From the NCBI GenBank assembly GCA_910586195.1, contig CAJUHO010000004.1, positions 14,137-78,136 on the forward strand: a DNA stretch of 64,000 nucleotides. Reading direction: 5' to 3'. Made by a program: the position numbers and the translations under genes. The notes under the pieces were generated by a model that was not told the DNA's origin, searched no databases, and saw nothing but the letters and a program-made list of their open reading frames with translations. Positions 17,290 to 26,105 of this stretch are shown in pieces (the first letter of the stretch is position 1; every line of letters begins with the position of its first letter). Source of the DNA: an uncultured Bacilli bacterium (GTDB lineage: Bacteria; Bacillota_I; Bacilli_A; RF39; UBA660).

Positions 17290-18948
17290 CTTGCTATACT
17301 GATTTTTGCCTTTTCTTCCATAAGGATTACGAGCAACATTTAAATTTTGATATTTAAAAGTACAATCTGGCATAACACCATATTTATATTGGATTGTTAT
17401 TACTCTATTTTCATCAATTACTATTCTATCTATCAACGAATGAACTAATTCTTTTTTAGGTTTATTTAAATCTAATAATTTCTTTATTTCCTTTGTATAA
17501 TCTGGCAGTTCATCTAATTTAGATTTAACTTCATATTTTCTAATTTGATCTTCATCTATACTTTGATTGATAAGTTTTAATTTTTCTTCAAAAGGTTTTG
17601 CTAATTCTTTATAAGTATCTGCTGTTATTACTTCATTAAATCTATCTTCATATAAAGCAGTTAGTCTTTTCGTTATTTTCTCTTTTTCAGCTAATAAATT
17701 ATTAATGTTGTTATCCAAATTTCTAGTTTGTTTTTGAACTTCAATTTGAACTTTTTTATTTAATTCTTCAAAATCTAATCTTTCTAGTTGTTTACATACA
17801 TCTTTAGTAAATTTTTCCATTATTTGATTCTCTAAATAGTTATATGGAAAGAAATGTGAACTACATTGTTCTCTAATTGGATCTCTTGCATATCTATTAC
17901 AATTAACAGTCCAATAATCACGATTTTTTCTATATAGCACTGATAATCTATTCCCACATTCTTTGCAAAACAATTTACCTTCTAAAAGTCTTTTTTCTCT
18001 TCTATTCTTAGGTTGTATATCTTTTGTATTTTGTTTTATTAATTTAGAGATATATTCAAAAGTATATTTATCCACTAATGGTTCATGGGTATTTTCAACT
18101 ATCATCCACATACTTTGATCTAAAGTTATCTTTTTCTTAGATTTATAATTAACTTTAGTTTGTGTATGTTGAATCATATCTCCAGTATAAATTCTATTAG
18201 ATAAAATTTTCTTTATAGAAGATATATTCCATTTATCTCTATTAATAAGTCTAGTTGAATAATTAGTCTTTTTATAACCACTTGGTGTTGAATACCCTTT
18301 TTCATTTAACATTGTTGCTATTCTAGAAGGTCCTATTCCATTTTTTCTCCATTCAAATATCTGTTTAACAATTGGAGCAGTTTCTGGATTAGGTATTAAA
18401 TGTCCTTTATCTTCTGGATCTCTCATATACCCAAAACAAGGTAGACTACCAACGAACTTTCCATTCTTTCTTTTTTCATTTAATACATTTCTGATTTTAA
18501 TTGAATTTTGCTTACTATAATAATCATTACAAGCAATTATAAATGTTGATGAATCATTACTAGCTTGATTTTTAAAACTATCATACGATTCTAGTATAGA
18601 TATAAATCTTATATTATTTTCAGGAAAATATGACTCCATGTAATAGCCTGTCATAACATGATCTCGACCTAATCTTGATAAATCTTTTACTATTACACAA
18701 TTTATCTTTTTATTTTTTATATCTTTAATTAACTTTTGAAATCCAGGTCTTTCAAAATCAGTTCCAGAATATCCGTCATCTACATATTCTCCTACTAAAT
18801 TAAATTTATTATTTTTGACATAATTTGTTAATAACTCTCTTTGATTTATTACACTTTCACTATCAGATTCATATTTTTTATCTTTATCTTCTTGAGATAA
18901 TCTTATATAAATTCCAGTATTGAAATCTATGTCCGATTTATTATTCAC
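17287..18948 (-). CDS. Large serine recombinase (TnpX/TndX-like integrase)
   Basis: 553 residues. The resolvase domain has catalytic S18 (GIYIRLSQEDK) and the VKDLSRLGRDH motif (about residues 89-99). The recombinase domain spans about 170-300 (GYMRDPEDKGHLIPNPETAP, then NISSIKKILSNRIYTGD). A zinc ribbon follows (CKECGNRL ... CNRYARDPIREQCSSH), then a coiled coil and a C-terminal DUF4368-like tail. It starts at GTG 18948 with GAAGGAA upstream, overlapping a tiny ORF. It should catalyse excision and integration of the surrounding element at the cores at 16235 and 31838. Confidence 0.93.
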   Translation of the reverse strand: MNNKSDIDFNTGIYIRLSQEDKDKKYESDSESVINQRELLTNYVKNNKFNLVGEYVDDGYSGTDFERPGFQKLIKDIKNKKINCVIVKDLSRLGRDHVMTGYYMESYFPENNIRFISILESYDSFKNQASNDSSTFIIACNDYYSKQNSIKIRNVLNEKRKNGKFVGSLPCFGYMRDPEDKGHLIPNPETAPIVKQIFEWRKNGIGPSRIATMLNEKGYSTPSGYKKTNYSTRLINRDKWNISSIKKILSNRIYTGDMIQHTQTKVNYKSKKKITLDQSMWMIVENTHEPLVDKYTFEYISKLIKQNTKDIQPKNRREKRLLEGKLFCKECGNRLSVLYRKNRDYWTVNCNRYARDPIREQCSSHFFPYNYLENQIMEKFTKDVCKQLERLDFEELNKKVQIEVQKQTRNLDNNINNLLAEKEKITKRLTALYEDRFNEVITADTYKELAKPFEEKLKLINQSIDEDQIRKYEVKSKLDELPDYTKEIKKLLDLNKPKKELVHSLIDRIVIDENRVITIQYKYGVMPDCTFKYQNLNVARNPYGRKGKNQYSK

Positions 18949-19009
18949 TTTTACTTCCTTCTTTTAATCGGATATTAAGACTCATCATCTTATTAGATTG
19001 GCAAATCAT
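18941..19009 (-). CDS. Possible 22-aa coupled ORF before the recombinase
   Basis: The ORF MICQSNKMMSLNIRLKEGSK (plus two residues) starts at an ATG overlapping the stop of the 33-aa ORF (TAATG) and ends overlapping the recombinase GTG. Such nesting suggests translational coupling that sets recombinase level, but no independent ribosome-binding site is obvious. Confidence 0.35.
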   Translation of the reverse strand: MICQSNKMMSLNIRLKEGSKSE

Positions 19010-19110
19010 TAATTTGATGAATCTCCTTTTTCTTCTTTTATTATCTCTTCGATTAGATATTTTAAAATAAGATCTTTAAATGTAGTGCTAGTCAAATAGG
19101 CATCCTTCAT
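19009..19110 (-). CDS. 33-aa small protein upstream of the recombinase
   Basis: The sequence starts MKDAYLTSTTFKDLILKYLI and continues with a Glu/Lys-rich helix. AGGTGAT lies 6 bases before the ATG, a good site. It is too short for confident family assignment; it may be a small regulator or excision-related protein. Its stop overlaps the start of the next tiny ORF. Confidence 0.5.
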   Translation of the reverse strand: MKDAYLTSTTFKDLILKYLIEEIIKEEKGDSSN

Positions 19111-19297
19111 TATTAAATCACCTATTTAAATTTATGTTTAAATTATTTATTATTGATATTTTTATGTACATTTATCAAACTCCTTTCTAGTTATATATTT
19201 AAACTAGTTAATTTATAATATTAATATTTTTATATTTTATTTATTATATTATTATAGTTAAATACATCTTTTGAAAACGAAAAATACATCCATTTAA

Positions 19298-19597
19298 TTA
19301 GTCCTCATAATCTAGTCCTATGGATGTATTTATCTCATTAATTATAAATATTTTTCTTATGAATTTATGTTTAAATTCCATTTTAATATAATTATTATCA
19401 GATAGTTCTTTTAATAATCTAGTAATAGCTCTAGTGCCTACATTTAACTTATCAGCTAAATAACTATTATTAGCATAACAATATCCTTCTTGATAAGTTA
19501 ATAATACTAATAATCCATATAATAATTTAGCACTAGAACTAACATTAGTATCTGAAAATAATCCTATTGGTATTTTTATATAATTATCATAATTCAA
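19298..19597 (-). CDS. Helix-turn-helix protein (HTH_36 type, plasmid replication-like)
   Basis: 99 residues starting at TTG 19597, with AGGAGGTGG just upstream. Residues 15-70 (SSSAKLLYGLLVLLTYQEG, then CYANNSYLADKLNVGTRAIT and RLLKELSDNNYI) match the winged-helix HTH_36 domain common at the N-terminus of phage and plasmid replication initiators. This protein is that domain alone. It follows the ribbon-helix-helix gene by 11 bp in one operon. A role in replication or control of the element is likely; a full initiator is not encoded. Confidence 0.75.
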   Translation of the reverse strand: MNYDNYIKIPIGLFSDTNVSSSAKLLYGLLVLLTYQEGYCYANNSYLADKLNVGTRAITRLLKELSDNNYIKMEFKHKFIRKIFIINEINTSIGLDYED

Positions 19598-19608
19598 ATA
19601 ACCACCTC

Positions 19609-19767
19609 CTAATCATTATCTTTGTAATTATGATTTTTCAACATTTCAATATAACCTATCTCTAATAATTCCTCCATCATTTTAGAAATAGACAACTTGT
19701 AAAATTTAGCCATTAATTTTATTCTATCGAATAATTCAAATGGTAAGTATAATTTAAATATTCTCAA
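19609..19767 (-). CDS. Small ribbon-helix-helix (CopG-like) protein
   Basis: 52 residues from TTG 19767, with AAGGAG 8 bases upstream. It begins MRIFKLYLPFELFDRIKLMA: a strand (RIFKLYLP) followed by two helices (ELFDRIKLMAKFY, then SISKMMEELLEIGY), the CopG/Arc pattern. The gene lies upstream of the HTH gene in one operon. It is a candidate to bind the iteron-like repeats about 0.4 kb upstream. Confidence 0.65.
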   Translation of the reverse strand: MRIFKLYLPFELFDRIKLMAKFYKLSISKMMEELLEIGYIEMLKNHNYKDND

Positions 19768-19837
19768 AAATATCACTCCTTCCTAATAGGATGATTTCCT
19801 ATTAAATATTGTAATTTTTAAAAAAGCAGTATAAGAA

Positions 19838-19894
19838 AATAGCACCATAAACTAAAAAAATCCTTATAGTATAAGGAAATTTAATGGTGCTATT
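19838..19894 (-). terminator. Nested hairpin, attenuator-like
   Basis: Outer arms AATAGCACCAT (19838-19848) and ATGGTGCTATT (19884-19894) enclose an inner hairpin TCCTTATA/TATAAGGA (19861-19877). On the minus strand the inner hairpin is directly followed by ATTTTTTTAG, a terminator. It lies between a tiny SD-led ORF and the RHH-HTH operon, so it could be an attenuator for that operon. Confidence 0.55.
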
Positions 19895-19993
19895 CTTATT
19901 TCATACTTACAAAATTCATCCTACTTTGTAGGTTATTATATAGGATATTACTATTTTAACCCTTTATTTATAATAGATATTAATTTGTTATTA

Positions 19994-20041
19994 TTATCCT
20001 ATTTTAATAAAATCAGTAATTTTTATAGGATGACTAGTCAT
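19994..20041 (-). CDS. Possible 15-aa leader peptide
   Basis: The ORF MTSHPIKITDFIKIG has GGAGGCG about 7 bases before its ATG. It precedes the nested hairpin at 19838-19894 and the RHH-HTH operon. The arrangement of ribosome site, tiny ORF and terminator hairpin resembles transcription attenuation leaders. Confidence 0.35.
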   Translation of the reverse strand: MTSHPIKITDFIKIG

Positions 20042-20064
20042 AATCATCGCCTCCATTAAAACAG

Positions 20065-20087
20065 CAAAAAAGAAGACCTAGGTCTTC
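20065..20087 (-). terminator. Terminator (palindrome plus T-run)
   Basis: GAAGACCTAGGTCTTC (20072-20087) is a perfect 16-bp palindrome; on the minus strand it is followed by TTTTTTG. It lies downstream of the helicase ORFs and just before the leader ORF. Confidence 0.55.
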
Positions 20088-20136
20088 CCATAAATATTGC
20101 TATTTTACTATATTTTATCACTTGACTGTATTTAGT

Positions 20137-20252
20137 CAATAAACTAAATTGTATTTTTTTAGTAGTCGAATAGTAAACTAGATTGACTTTAAACAGTAAA
20201 CTAAATCGTATTCAAATCGTACGCGAATAGTACAGTACACTAAATTGTATTT
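20137..20252. repeat. Iteron-like direct repeats
   Basis: Four related copies of about 19 bp sit at 20138-20156, 20172-20190, 20195-20213 and 20234-20252. Their shared core is AGTAAACTAAATTGTATTT with a few changes each. The region is noncoding, AT-rich and upstream of the RHH and HTH genes. It could be a replication origin, a partition site or an operator cluster. Confidence 0.6.
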
Positions 20253-20375
20253 GGATAATAATATCTTAAACTAATCGCTTACATTTTTACAGGGTACTTA
20301 TTGTAGAGTAATTTCTAAACTTTTATATTATTTTGTAACCAAACGATTTCGTAATTTAATTTTCAGTATAAATAG

Positions 20376-20756
20376 CTATTCTGATTTAATTATTTTTTGA
20401 TTTAATATAGCTAAATCTCTATTACAATCTTTTTTATCAAAACTATCAAATATTTTCTCTTGACTATCAGCACTCCAATAAACTTTTAAATTTTTTTTAG
20501 CTCTAGTAATAGCAGTATAAAAGATGTTTTTTGTTATTCTATCATCAATATTTGAAGTTATTACTACTTTGACGCTCTCGTACTCAAGACCTTGAGCTTT
20601 ATGAATAGATATAGCATAAGAAAGATTAAAAGGAATTATATGTGCATATTCGTTTTCATCATCATCCTTATCTCGAAATTCATTTACTTTAAATCTAACA
20701 ATTATTTTATCTTCTTTGTCACTTTCTAGCAATTCTACATCATATGGTGCAAACAT
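20376..20756 (-). pseudogene. C-terminal helicase domain (UvrD_C_2 type), cut from the upstream ORF by TAA
   Basis: 126 codons in the same frame as the preceding 781-codon ORF, separated only by TAA-ATG. It carries SYAISIHKAQGLEYESVKVV and NIFYTAITRAKKNLKVYWS, motifs V and VI of RecD/UvrD-type superfamily 1 helicases, which belong to the same enzyme as the Walker motifs upstream. Either the helicase gene has a nonsense mutation or the two halves are made separately by reinitiation at the adjacent ATG. No good ribosome site is near. Confidence 0.7.
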
Positions 20757-23102
20757 TTAATTTATAGATTTTTTATCAACCTCTATTGAAAACCACATCG
20801 CATCTTCATCTTCTTCTATATTTTTAATAATTCCTTTTAAATTATTATGAAGAAATCCATTAAATCTTGGACAGTCATTAAATAAAACATAATCATCAAC
20901 TTTAAAAGTATCCACACCAAAATTATATTCTTTATTTTGATTTGAGCTTTGCATAACTTTATTTATATTATTAATTCCATACATGCCATCATAATTTAAA
21001 CATAAAATGATTTCATCATCAAAAGTTTTTTCAAATATATTTTTAGATACTTTTTCTGAATATTCTTTACTTCCCATTATTGAAATAGCTTTTTTATCAT
21101 TGACTCTAACACACTTCCATAATTCTAACAAGTCTTTATCAGATGTTCTATGTGTCATTTCTAATTCAAAAGACACTCCGTTTTTAAAATACTTACTACA
21201 TATTTGAAACCAATTACCATATTGGATAGATTCTATTTGATATATATCTCCAACCATTACAATAGCATTATAATTACCTTTTTCTAAAATATTTAACATA
21301 TCTTTATTGCTGACCATACTACATTCATCTATTATTAATAAATCACAGTTTCCATTATAATTTTTTTGATAATTCTTAATTGTCATTATTTTTAGTTTAT
21401 CATTTTCTTGTAATCTTGATTTTAAATTTGTTACAGCGGTATTAGTATTCGAAATTAAACATACATTGTAATACTCAAAAACATTAGATAATAATTCTAT
21501 CATTTTAGTTTTGCCAGTACCTGCTGGCCCATATATAAAAGCAATTGAAGAAGTTTTAAAAATATCATTTAAAATATTAACTTTATCTTCTGATATTGAT
21601 TCACTACATAGACAATCTTTATAGAATGTTACTATAGAATTTAAAATACTATTAACTTCACTAGCTTTTTCTTCTAATTTTTTTATAATTTGAACAGAAT
21701 TTTTTTCATAATCTTTAATATAAAGAAAACCCTTATCTAAAACTAGTATACTGTCTGTATTTTTTAATCTTGATTTAATTTTATTATTAAATTTTTCTAC
21801 TAACTTTGGAATATCATCAAAATAGCCTATTTCATTAACTGGAGTATATAGCTCATCATTATTCTCTGTGTTGTTTTTGATATAAGAATATAATAATTCA
21901 TCATCTCTTTCAGTTATTTCAACAGATTTAATTAAATCATGAAATTTTGGATTATGATTATGAAGAGACATCGCATATGGCATAGCATCGAACAATCCAC
22001 TCTTTTTATGAATGTACAAGTTACTTAAATATGGGTGTAGTGTTTCTCCTATTTGATCTCTAATAACTGTATTTATCATCCTTGTTGTTAGGTACCTTAT
22101 TATATTACAACCAGGCTTATTATTAACAATTATTTCTCTCATTTTTTCTAACATTGAACTGATATGATGATTATCTGCACCATTTCTAATATTTTCTATA
22201 ATTATTTTAAAATCATAATCATTAGAACACAGAATATTATTTATAGTGCATTCATTATCACTTAGATAATCCATCAAATTACGATACTCTTTATAGTTTT
22301 CATCAAAGTTTTTAGTTTCTCCCATTATCTTGAAAAGATTTTTTAATTCACAAGTTCTAATAGCAGTTTTGCATGAAGTAATTACTTTAATTTTTACTTT
22401 ACCTACATTTAAGTCAATAACATCATCCACCGAAGTTATATTAATAGAGTAATTATCTGGAATATAAATTTTAGAATAAAATGTTAATCTTTCAAATTTA
22501 TTATTATAATCTGTCGCTTTTGATAAAGTTATCTCATAATATATATTTCCTTTTGAAAAAATAGTATTACTCTTTTCAACATAAAATTTTCCTTTTATTG
22601 TTTTTTTATTTTTTTGATTTATATGTTCAATCCTATCACAAATAATATCATAGTTTTCCTTCATTGACTTATCATCATATACTGGAAATAAATCAATATT
22701 GTTAATTATTTTTAAATCAAATTCTTCTTTTAATAATTTTTTAATTAAGCAGATGTATCTATAATAATATTTTACCAGTCTTTCTGCACTATCCTCATTA
22801 GGTGTATAATGAGAAGCTGTTCCTTGTAGATAATTATGAAAATCACATAAAAATTTATATTGCTTCTTACCTTTTATAGCATCAAATGAAGAATTTACAT
22901 TATCATAATGTGTATCTAACTCTAAATTATTAATTTTGTTATTAAGTAGTATAGCAACATCTTCTACTAAATTTCTCAATTGAGATAAAATATTTTCTGA
23001 AAGAAATCCTTTATCTTTAAGTTTTGTATCATAATAATAAATATTTTTATCTATAACTTTTGAAATATAGGATATTTCCTTTTCTGGCGATATTCTAGAC
23101 AT
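20757..23102 (-). CDS. Superfamily 1 (RecD-like) helicase/ATPase, lacking its C-terminal motifs
   Basis: 781 residues. A long N-terminal region (about 500 residues) of no family I recognise precedes a P-loop domain: Walker A YGPAGTGKT near residue 525, Walker B LLIIDECSMVS near 590, and EMTHRTSD, a motif IV-like segment. The ORF ends at TAA just before the last helicase motifs, which continue in frame at 20376-20756. It lies directly after the type I hsdS gene on the same strand, 59 bp away, so it may be an accessory of that R-M cluster. Whether it is functional depends on the stop codon. Confidence 0.75.
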   Translation of the reverse strand: MSRISPEKEISYISKVIDKNIYYYDTKLKDKGFLSENILSQLRNLVEDVAILLNNKINNLELDTHYDNVNSSFDAIKGKKQYKFLCDFHNYLQGTASHYTPNEDSAERLVKYYYRYICLIKKLLKEEFDLKIINNIDLFPVYDDKSMKENYDIICDRIEHINQKNKKTIKGKFYVEKSNTIFSKGNIYYEITLSKATDYNNKFERLTFYSKIYIPDNYSINITSVDDVIDLNVGKVKIKVITSCKTAIRTCELKNLFKIMGETKNFDENYKEYRNLMDYLSDNECTINNILCSNDYDFKIIIENIRNGADNHHISSMLEKMREIIVNNKPGCNIIRYLTTRMINTVIRDQIGETLHPYLSNLYIHKKSGLFDAMPYAMSLHNHNPKFHDLIKSVEITERDDELLYSYIKNNTENNDELYTPVNEIGYFDDIPKLVEKFNNKIKSRLKNTDSILVLDKGFLYIKDYEKNSVQIIKKLEEKASEVNSILNSIVTFYKDCLCSESISEDKVNILNDIFKTSSIAFIYGPAGTGKTKMIELLSNVFEYYNVCLISNTNTAVTNLKSRLQENDKLKIMTIKNYQKNYNGNCDLLIIDECSMVSNKDMLNILEKGNYNAIVMVGDIYQIESIQYGNWFQICSKYFKNGVSFELEMTHRTSDKDLLELWKCVRVNDKKAISIMGSKEYSEKVSKNIFEKTFDDEIILCLNYDGMYGINNINKVMQSSNQNKEYNFGVDTFKVDDYVLFNDCPRFNGFLHNNLKGIIKNIEEDEDAMWFSIEVDKKSIN

Positions 23103-23161
23103 TACTCCACTTCCTTAATGCAATCTATAACACTTTCTATAATTTTAATTATTTCAATATT

Positions 23162-24610
23162 TTACTTTTCTTTTGTATTTATAATTTTTTCTATATCATC
23201 ACAAAGAGGTAATAATTGTTCTAACTTATCTACTATTCTTTGTTGTTCTTCTATTGGTGGTAATGGAATAAGCAAATTGTTTAAACTTTTTGAATTTAAT
23301 GTAGTTCCTTTAATTGCACTTTTACTATCACCATATTTAGTCATAAATGGTAATATTTTAAATAAATATTGTTTTAAGATTTCAAAATCATAATTAGGAT
23401 ATATTGAAATTATTCCTTCATTGTGAAAAGCATCTATTTTTAAAATCGAACATCTTCCAACTGTCAGTTTAAAACTCATTAATAAAGTACCTTTTTCAGA
23501 AAATTTTTCTTTAAACACTTCCTTATATGCTTTTTCTGATACATATTCTTTTGTGTTATCAATAAAACCATTTTCCACCATATCAGAAATTGATACCCAA
23601 TGATATTCATCTTTGCTCCAATAACTAGAATCGCTCCTAGGTGGAGTTTTACCGATATTAAAAGAAACAAGCTCTCCCAATTTTATCCATACCCAATTAT
23701 TAGGTAACTCAAATGGATAATTATCAATACTGGTTACCTTTTTACCAAGTTTGGTTTCTATTTCTTCTAAAACATCAAGAGTATTTTCGCTATTTTTTTG
23801 ATTTGTTAATTTTCCAGATACAGCACTTTGAATTAAAGATTTCCTTAAATCTTTTGGAAAATCTATTTTCAATTTTTTAATATCTTCTTCTATTGGTTTC
23901 AATTCATTGAGTTTTGCAAATAACTCTTCTATTTTATCTACTATTCTTTGTTGTTCCTCTATTGGTGGAATCGGAATATAAAAATTTCTTAAGTAATTTA
24001 AAGAAACAAATTGCTGAACTCCACCAGAACTTTCTTTTTTCATCTTTTCTTGCGAAAAATATAAATAATAATACAAAAATTGATTGTCTATACAATCTTT
24101 GATTGGATTTTTTAAAAGTGCAACATTTTTTATGCAAAAATCTTTTTCGGTTTTTATAATTACCGGGTTTCCTATACTGCCTATCATTGCAAATAATATA
24201 TCATCATTTTCCACTTTAGATCTAATATTTATACTTTTAGCATCTTCATCAGAAATGTATTTAACATTACTCATATCTAATGTCCCATCAATATTAAGGT
24301 TTTTACTTGTGACTAATGGGACTCCATCTTTATAATATTTTGGACTATCATGAGTTCCATCTCTAACATCAATTGCGTAATATAACTTAGTCCATATCCA
24401 AGTTGACGGTATTGTATATGGATAATTTTTTTTAATTGGTTTTGAAACTTTTTTATCTGCTTTTATTACTTTATTTTCAATTAATTTATTATGATTCGCC
24501 TCTATTTTTTTTTCAATAATATTTATATTGGTATCTGTCAAAATCGTTTTACTTAATTTACCACTAAAAGCATAATTCAATATCGATACTTTTAACTCAT
24601 CTACTATCAT
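23162..24610 (-). CDS. hsdS: Type I restriction-modification specificity subunit (HsdS)
   Basis: 482 residues with two target-recognition domains, each followed by a conserved helical spacer beginning PIPPIEEQQRIVDK (near residue 215) and PLPPIEEQQRIVDK (near 455). It sets the DNA sequence recognised by the HsdM/HsdR complex. The ATG overlaps the hsdM stop (ATGA). The two spacers are encoded by 33-bp direct repeats (23228-23260 and 23936-23968, one mismatch), which could allow domain exchange. Full-length for the family. Confidence 0.92.
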   Translation of the reverse strand: MIVDELKVSILNYAFSGKLSKTILTDTNINIIEKKIEANHNKLIENKVIKADKKVSKPIKKNYPYTIPSTWIWTKLYYAIDVRDGTHDSPKYYKDGVPLVTSKNLNIDGTLDMSNVKYISDEDAKSINIRSKVENDDILFAMIGSIGNPVIIKTEKDFCIKNVALLKNPIKDCIDNQFLYYYLYFSQEKMKKESSGGVQQFVSLNYLRNFYIPIPPIEEQQRIVDKIEELFAKLNELKPIEEDIKKLKIDFPKDLRKSLIQSAVSGKLTNQKNSENTLDVLEEIETKLGKKVTSIDNYPFELPNNWVWIKLGELVSFNIGKTPPRSDSSYWSKDEYHWVSISDMVENGFIDNTKEYVSEKAYKEVFKEKFSEKGTLLMSFKLTVGRCSILKIDAFHNEGIISIYPNYDFEILKQYLFKILPFMTKYGDSKSAIKGTTLNSKSLNNLLIPLPPIEEQQRIVDKLEQLLPLCDDIEKIINTKEK

Positions 24611-26094
24611 TTTATATCACCGATTAATTTAATAATTTCTTGCAGTTTTATATCAAGTTCTTTTTCTAATTTTTCTCTTTTCTCGATAAAATTATCCATA
24701 GTTTCTTTTGGTGATAAAATAACTTCTTCTTTAACTGGAAAACCACATTGATCTAAATTATAATTTAATTTTTCTATTTCACTAACAATAAATTTTTTTG
24801 ATTTCCAAGTTTCAGTTAAAGATTCATCTTCTTTTATGTCTTTAATTTCCTCGCGATTATTCCACCAATCGATAACTGGTTGTAAATGTTTTAATTCTAC
24901 TGGTTTAGTTTTACTAAATGCTTTATAACCATCTGGCATATCCATTCTATAAAACCATATTTCATCAGTCTTTTTGGTTTTATCAAAGAATAAAAGATTA
25001 GTTGCTATACTTGTATATGGTGCAAAAATTGATCCTGGAAGCCTTATAATAGTATGTAAATTGCACTCTTCAATTAATTTTTTCTTAATTGCTATTTTAG
25101 TATTATCATTTCCAAATAAGAATCCATCTGGTAACACTATTCCTACTCTACCATTATGTTTTAATCTATAAAATATCTCTACCATAAATAAATCCGCTGT
25201 TTCTGAATTCCTTAAATCTGCTGGAAAGTTTTGCTGAATTGCTTTTTTTTCTGTTCCACCATAAGGGGGATTCATTAAAATTACATCAAACTTATCTTGT
25301 TCTTCATAATCTCTTACATTTGCTTCAAGAGAATTACCTCTAATAATTTTTGACTCATTTATATCATGAAGTAGCATATTAGTTACACATAATAGGTAAG
25401 GTAAAGATTTCTTTTCAACTCCGTAAAAAGAATTGTTTAATATTTCATTATCATTGGCATCTTCAACACTTTCTTTCATGTAATTAAGAGCAGATACTAG
25501 GAATCCTCCAGTACCACAAGCAAAGTCGGCCACTGTTTCGCCAATTTTTGGTTCAACCATTTTAACTATAAAATCTGTAAGTGCCCTTGGTGTATAAAAC
25601 TCCCCAGATTTACCAGCACTTTGTAATTCTTTAAGAATAGTTTCATATATTTCATTAAATGCATGTCTTACTTTAAAGTCAGTTAAATCAATTTCATTTA
25701 AAATATTAACTACTTGCCTTATTAAAACTCCATCTTTCATATAGTTATTTAAGTCTGTAAATACTTCTTTTACTAGTCTTCCTCTAGTATCAGTATTCTC
25801 ATCAACTTCTAAATCTTTTAAATGAACGAATAATTGAGTAATAAAAGATTCCATTTCACCACCAGTAATGGCTTTCCCATCTTTCTTATCAATAGCCCAA
25901 TTTCTCCATCTATATTCTTCTGGAATTATTGAAGTATAATTATCTTCATAAATTTCCCACTCTGATTCTTTAGCATCATAAAGTTTTAAGAATAACATCC
26001 ATACTATTTGTTCAATTCTTTGAGCATCACCATTAATTCCAGCATCCTGTCTCATTATATCTTGTAGTCTTTTTATCATTGTGCTTATATTCAT
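24607..26094 (-). CDS. hsdM: Type I restriction-modification methyltransferase (HsdM)
   Basis: 495 residues. An N-terminal helical HsdM domain (MIKRLQDIMRQDAGINGDAQ) is followed by the N6-adenine methyltransferase core: motif I VADFACGTGGFLVSA and motif IV LMNPPYGG. It transfers methyl groups from SAM to adenine at the site read by HsdS. It lies between hsdR (12 bp) and hsdS (4-base overlap) in one operon. Confidence 0.95.
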   Translation of the reverse strand: MNISTMIKRLQDIMRQDAGINGDAQRIEQIVWMLFLKLYDAKESEWEIYEDNYTSIIPEEYRWRNWAIDKKDGKAITGGEMESFITQLFVHLKDLEVDENTDTRGRLVKEVFTDLNNYMKDGVLIRQVVNILNEIDLTDFKVRHAFNEIYETILKELQSAGKSGEFYTPRALTDFIVKMVEPKIGETVADFACGTGGFLVSALNYMKESVEDANDNEILNNSFYGVEKKSLPYLLCVTNMLLHDINESKIIRGNSLEANVRDYEEQDKFDVILMNPPYGGTEKKAIQQNFPADLRNSETADLFMVEIFYRLKHNGRVGIVLPDGFLFGNDNTKIAIKKKLIEECNLHTIIRLPGSIFAPYTSIATNLLFFDKTKKTDEIWFYRMDMPDGYKAFSKTKPVELKHLQPVIDWWNNREEIKDIKEDESLTETWKSKKFIVSEIEKLNYNLDQCGFPVKEEVILSPKETMDNFIEKREKLEKELDIKLQEIIKLIGDIK

Positions 26095-26105
26095 AATTTA
26101 CCCTC

